Positions 38,016 through 40,028 of a stretch of 40,028 bases of DNA are shown one piece after another. Positions within the stretch are counted from its first letter, which is position 1; every line of letters starts with the position of its first letter. The notes beneath the pieces are model-generated. The model worked only from the letters and a program-made list of their open reading frames with translations. It had not been told where the DNA came from and made no database searches. The stretch is from an uncultured Clostridia bacterium (lineage in GTDB: Bacteria; Bacillota; Clostridia; Christensenellales; UBA1242): contig CANRHL010000007.1 in NCBI GenBank assembly GCA_947630405.1, positions 1-40,028 on the forward strand, in the 5' to 3' direction. Both the position numbers and the translations under genes were made by a program.

Positions 38016-38384
38016 ATGATAAAAAAGGTTAATAAAAACGAAACACGCACAAAACGCCATGTAAGATTGCGTCATGACTTATCTGGCACTACTGCTCGCC
38101 CAAGGCTTTGTGTTTATAAAAGTTTAAAACACATTTATGCGCAAATAATCGATGATGAAAAGGGCGTAACTTTGGTTGCTTGCAACACCACTCAAAAAGA
38201 TGTTGAAGCCAAAGTTAAAAATATGACAAATAAAGAGCAAGCACATTTTGTTGGCGAACAAATTGGCAAACTTGCTATTAAAAAGAACATTAAATCTGTC
38301 GTTTTCGATAGAGGTGGATACCTTTATACTGGCAGAGTTAAAGAATTGGCCGATGGCGCAAGAGCCGCAGGCTTGGAGTTTTAA
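38016..38384 (+). CDS. rplR: 50S ribosomal protein L18
   Basis: TRTKRHVRLRHDLSGTTARPRLCVYKSLKHIYAQIIDDEKGVTLVA...FDRGGYLYTGRVKELADGARAAGLEF. Confidence 0.97.
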   Translation: MIKKVNKNETRTKRHVRLRHDLSGTTARPRLCVYKSLKHIYAQIIDDEKGVTLVACNTTQKDVEAKVKNMTNKEQAHFVGEQIGKLAIKKNIKSVVFDRGGYLYTGRVKELADGARAAGLEF

Positions 38385-38393
38385 GGAGAGATT

Positions 38394-38915
38394 ATGGCAC
38401 AACAACAAAAACGTGAATTTAAAAAACCAAGAATTGAAGAAAAAGACGAATTCGATAAGAAAATGTTATCAGTTCGCCGCGTGGCAAAGGTTGTTAAAGG
38501 TGGTCGTACCATGCGTTTCTCCGCTCTTGTGGTGGTAGGCGATAAAAAAGGCCGTGTTGGCATGGGCATTGCAAAAGCAGCCGAAGTTCCAACCGCCATT
38601 GAAAAGGCAACAAAAGCCGCTAAAAAAGCAGTTATTAATGTTCCTGTTGTAGTAGGCACAATTCCGCACGAAACAATCGGCAAATTTTCAAAAACAAACG
38701 TTAAAATGTTACCTAGTAAACCAGGTAGTGGTTTAATTGCTGGTGGTGCTGCGCGTACTGTGTTTGAATTGGCAGGTTACACTGATATTACCGCAAAAAT
38801 TTATGGTTCAACTGATAAAATTAACGTGGTTAGAGCAACAATCAATGGGTTAAAACAATTAAGAACTAAAGAGCAAGTTGCAATGCTACGTGGCAAGTCA
38901 GTTGAAGAAATTTAG
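38394..38915 (+). CDS. rpsE: 30S ribosomal protein S5
   Basis: VRRVAKVVKGGRTMRFSALVVVGDKKGRVGMGIAKAAEVPTAIEKA. Confidence 0.98.
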   Translation: MAQQQKREFKKPRIEEKDEFDKKMLSVRRVAKVVKGGRTMRFSALVVVGDKKGRVGMGIAKAAEVPTAIEKATKAAKKAVINVPVVVGTIPHETIGKFSKTNVKMLPSKPGSGLIAGGAARTVFELAGYTDITAKIYGSTDKINVVRATINGLKQLRTKEQVAMLRGKSVEEI

Positions 38916-38923
38916 GAGGACTT

Positions 38924-39118
38924 ATGGCTAAAAAACAAGAAAAAACTATTAAAGTTACCTTAATTAAAAGCCCAATAGGTTTTGATAAACGCCAAGCAAA
39001 AATTGTTGCAGCTTTAGGTTTTAAACGTTTAAACGAAACCCGAGTTCTTCCAGATAACGAAAGCATTAGAGGAAGCATCTTCAAAATTAAGCACTTGTTA
39101 AAAGTAGAGGAGGCATAA
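38924..39118 (+). CDS. rpmD: 50S ribosomal protein L30
   Basis: KTIKVTLIKSPIGFDKRQAKIVAALGFKRLNETRVLPDNESIRGSIFKIKHLLKVEE. Confidence 0.96.
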   Translation: MAKKQEKTIKVTLIKSPIGFDKRQAKIVAALGFKRLNETRVLPDNESIRGSIFKIKHLLKVEEA

Positions 39119-39119
39119 T

Positions 39120-39566
39120 ATGTATTTACATGATTTGAGAAACGCAGAAGGCGAAAAACAATCTAAAAAAAGGCTTGGCCGTGGTATCGGTTCGGGCGTA
39201 GGTAAAACTTCTGGTAAAGGTCACAAGGGTCAAAATGCCCGCTCTGGCGGTGGCGTTCGCCCAGGCTTTGAAGGTGGTCAAAACCCATTATATAGAAGAA
39301 TACCTAGCAAAGGCTTTTCTAACGCAAAATTTAAAAAAGTTTATTCTGTTGTAAATGTTAGTTCACTTAACGGCTTTGAAAAGGACACCGTTGTTGACGC
39401 AGTTAAATTGCTTGAAAGTGGCATCTTATCTAAGGTTGAAAAAGATGGCATTAAAATTTTAGGCAATGGCGAACTTAGCGTTGCACTTAAAGTTGTTGCT
39501 AACAAGTTTACAAATTCAGCAAAGGAGAAAATTACCGCAGTTGGTGGAAGCGTTGAGGAGGTATAA
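39120..39566 (+). CDS. rplO: 50S ribosomal protein L15
   Basis: LHDLRNAEGEKQSKKRLGRGIGSGVGKTSGKGHKGQNARSGGGVRPGFEGGQNPLYRRIPSKGF. Confidence 0.97.
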   Translation: MYLHDLRNAEGEKQSKKRLGRGIGSGVGKTSGKGHKGQNARSGGGVRPGFEGGQNPLYRRIPSKGFSNAKFKKVYSVVNVSSLNGFEKDTVVDAVKLLESGILSKVEKDGIKILGNGELSVALKVVANKFTNSAKEKITAVGGSVEEV

Positions 39567-40028
39567 TGTTTAAAACATTAGCGGATGCGTTTAAAATTAA
39601 AGAGGTTAGAAACAAGTTACTTTTAACTCTTCTATTGCTCTTTATTTACCGCGTAGGCTGTTGGTTGCCAATTCCCGGCATCAACCGAGATGCACTTAAC
39701 TTTGAATCTAATAGTTTCTTAGGGCTACTAAGCGCAGTTAGCGGTGGAGCATTATCTCAAGGCTCGTTCTTAGCACTAGGCGTTTCGCCTTATATTACCG
39801 CATCAATTATTATTCAACTGCTTTCAGCCGTAATTCCTAGTTGGCAAAGGCTAACCAAAGAAGGTGGCGATGGCAGAAAGAAAATTAGTTTATACACAAA
39901 AATTGCAGCATTAATAATTGCAATTGCACAAGCAATTGGCATTGCAGTTGGCTTTGGTGTTGCAGATAATGTGGAAATAAGCCTATTTGGTGGCAATCAA
40001 TTCTTATGCTATGCGTTTATTGTAACTA
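39566..40028 (+). CDS. secY: Preprotein translocase subunit SecY, 3'-truncated by window edge
   Basis: Frame open to the right end: MFKTLADAFKIKEVRNKLLLTLLLLFIYRVGCWLPIPGI...LGVSPYITASIIIQLLSAVIPSWQRLTKEGGDGRKKI; TAATG overlap with rplO. Confidence 0.95.
   Translation, partial: MFKTLADAFKIKEVRNKLLLTLLLLFIYRVGCWLPIPGINRDALNFESNSFLGLLSAVSGGALSQGSFLALGVSPYITASIIIQLLSAVIPSWQRLTKEGGDGRKKISLYTKIAALIIAIAQAIGIAVGFGVADNVEISLFGGNQFLCYAFIVT

Overview
Low-GC, Firmicutes/Clostridia-like chromosomal segment, identified from protein content and gene order only. Left part (1-21.4 kb): a very large GLUG-type repeat surface protein that runs off the left edge, a convergent lipoprotein, the rplJ-rplL operon with an L10-type leader, comF, an XRE regulator, a phd-doc toxin-antitoxin pair, recD2, and a second GLUG-repeat protein. 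Middle (21.5-30 kb): spoVG, murC, rpmE-prmC-prfA, several unknown proteins, a frameshifted RNHCP-family gene, and a tandem pair of unknown paralogues with near-identical promoters. Right (30-40 kb): the S10-spc ribosomal protein operon (rpsJ to secY, secY truncated at the right edge) behind a ~390 nt structured leader. Main points of interest: (i) a family of nested palindromic repeats sitting in the transcribed leaders of both ribosomal operons, (ii) long inverted repeats between rplJ and rplL, (iii) the modular >3500-aa GLUG protein with an internal transmembrane hairpin and an uncharacterised C-terminal region, (iv) the RNHCP frameshift at an A5G3 run, (v) a histone-H1-like tail on L24, (vi) the tandem paralogue pair, (vii) the structured S10 leader. 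No clear new defence or biosynthetic system was seen. No tRNA, rRNA, CRISPR or transposase was recognised.
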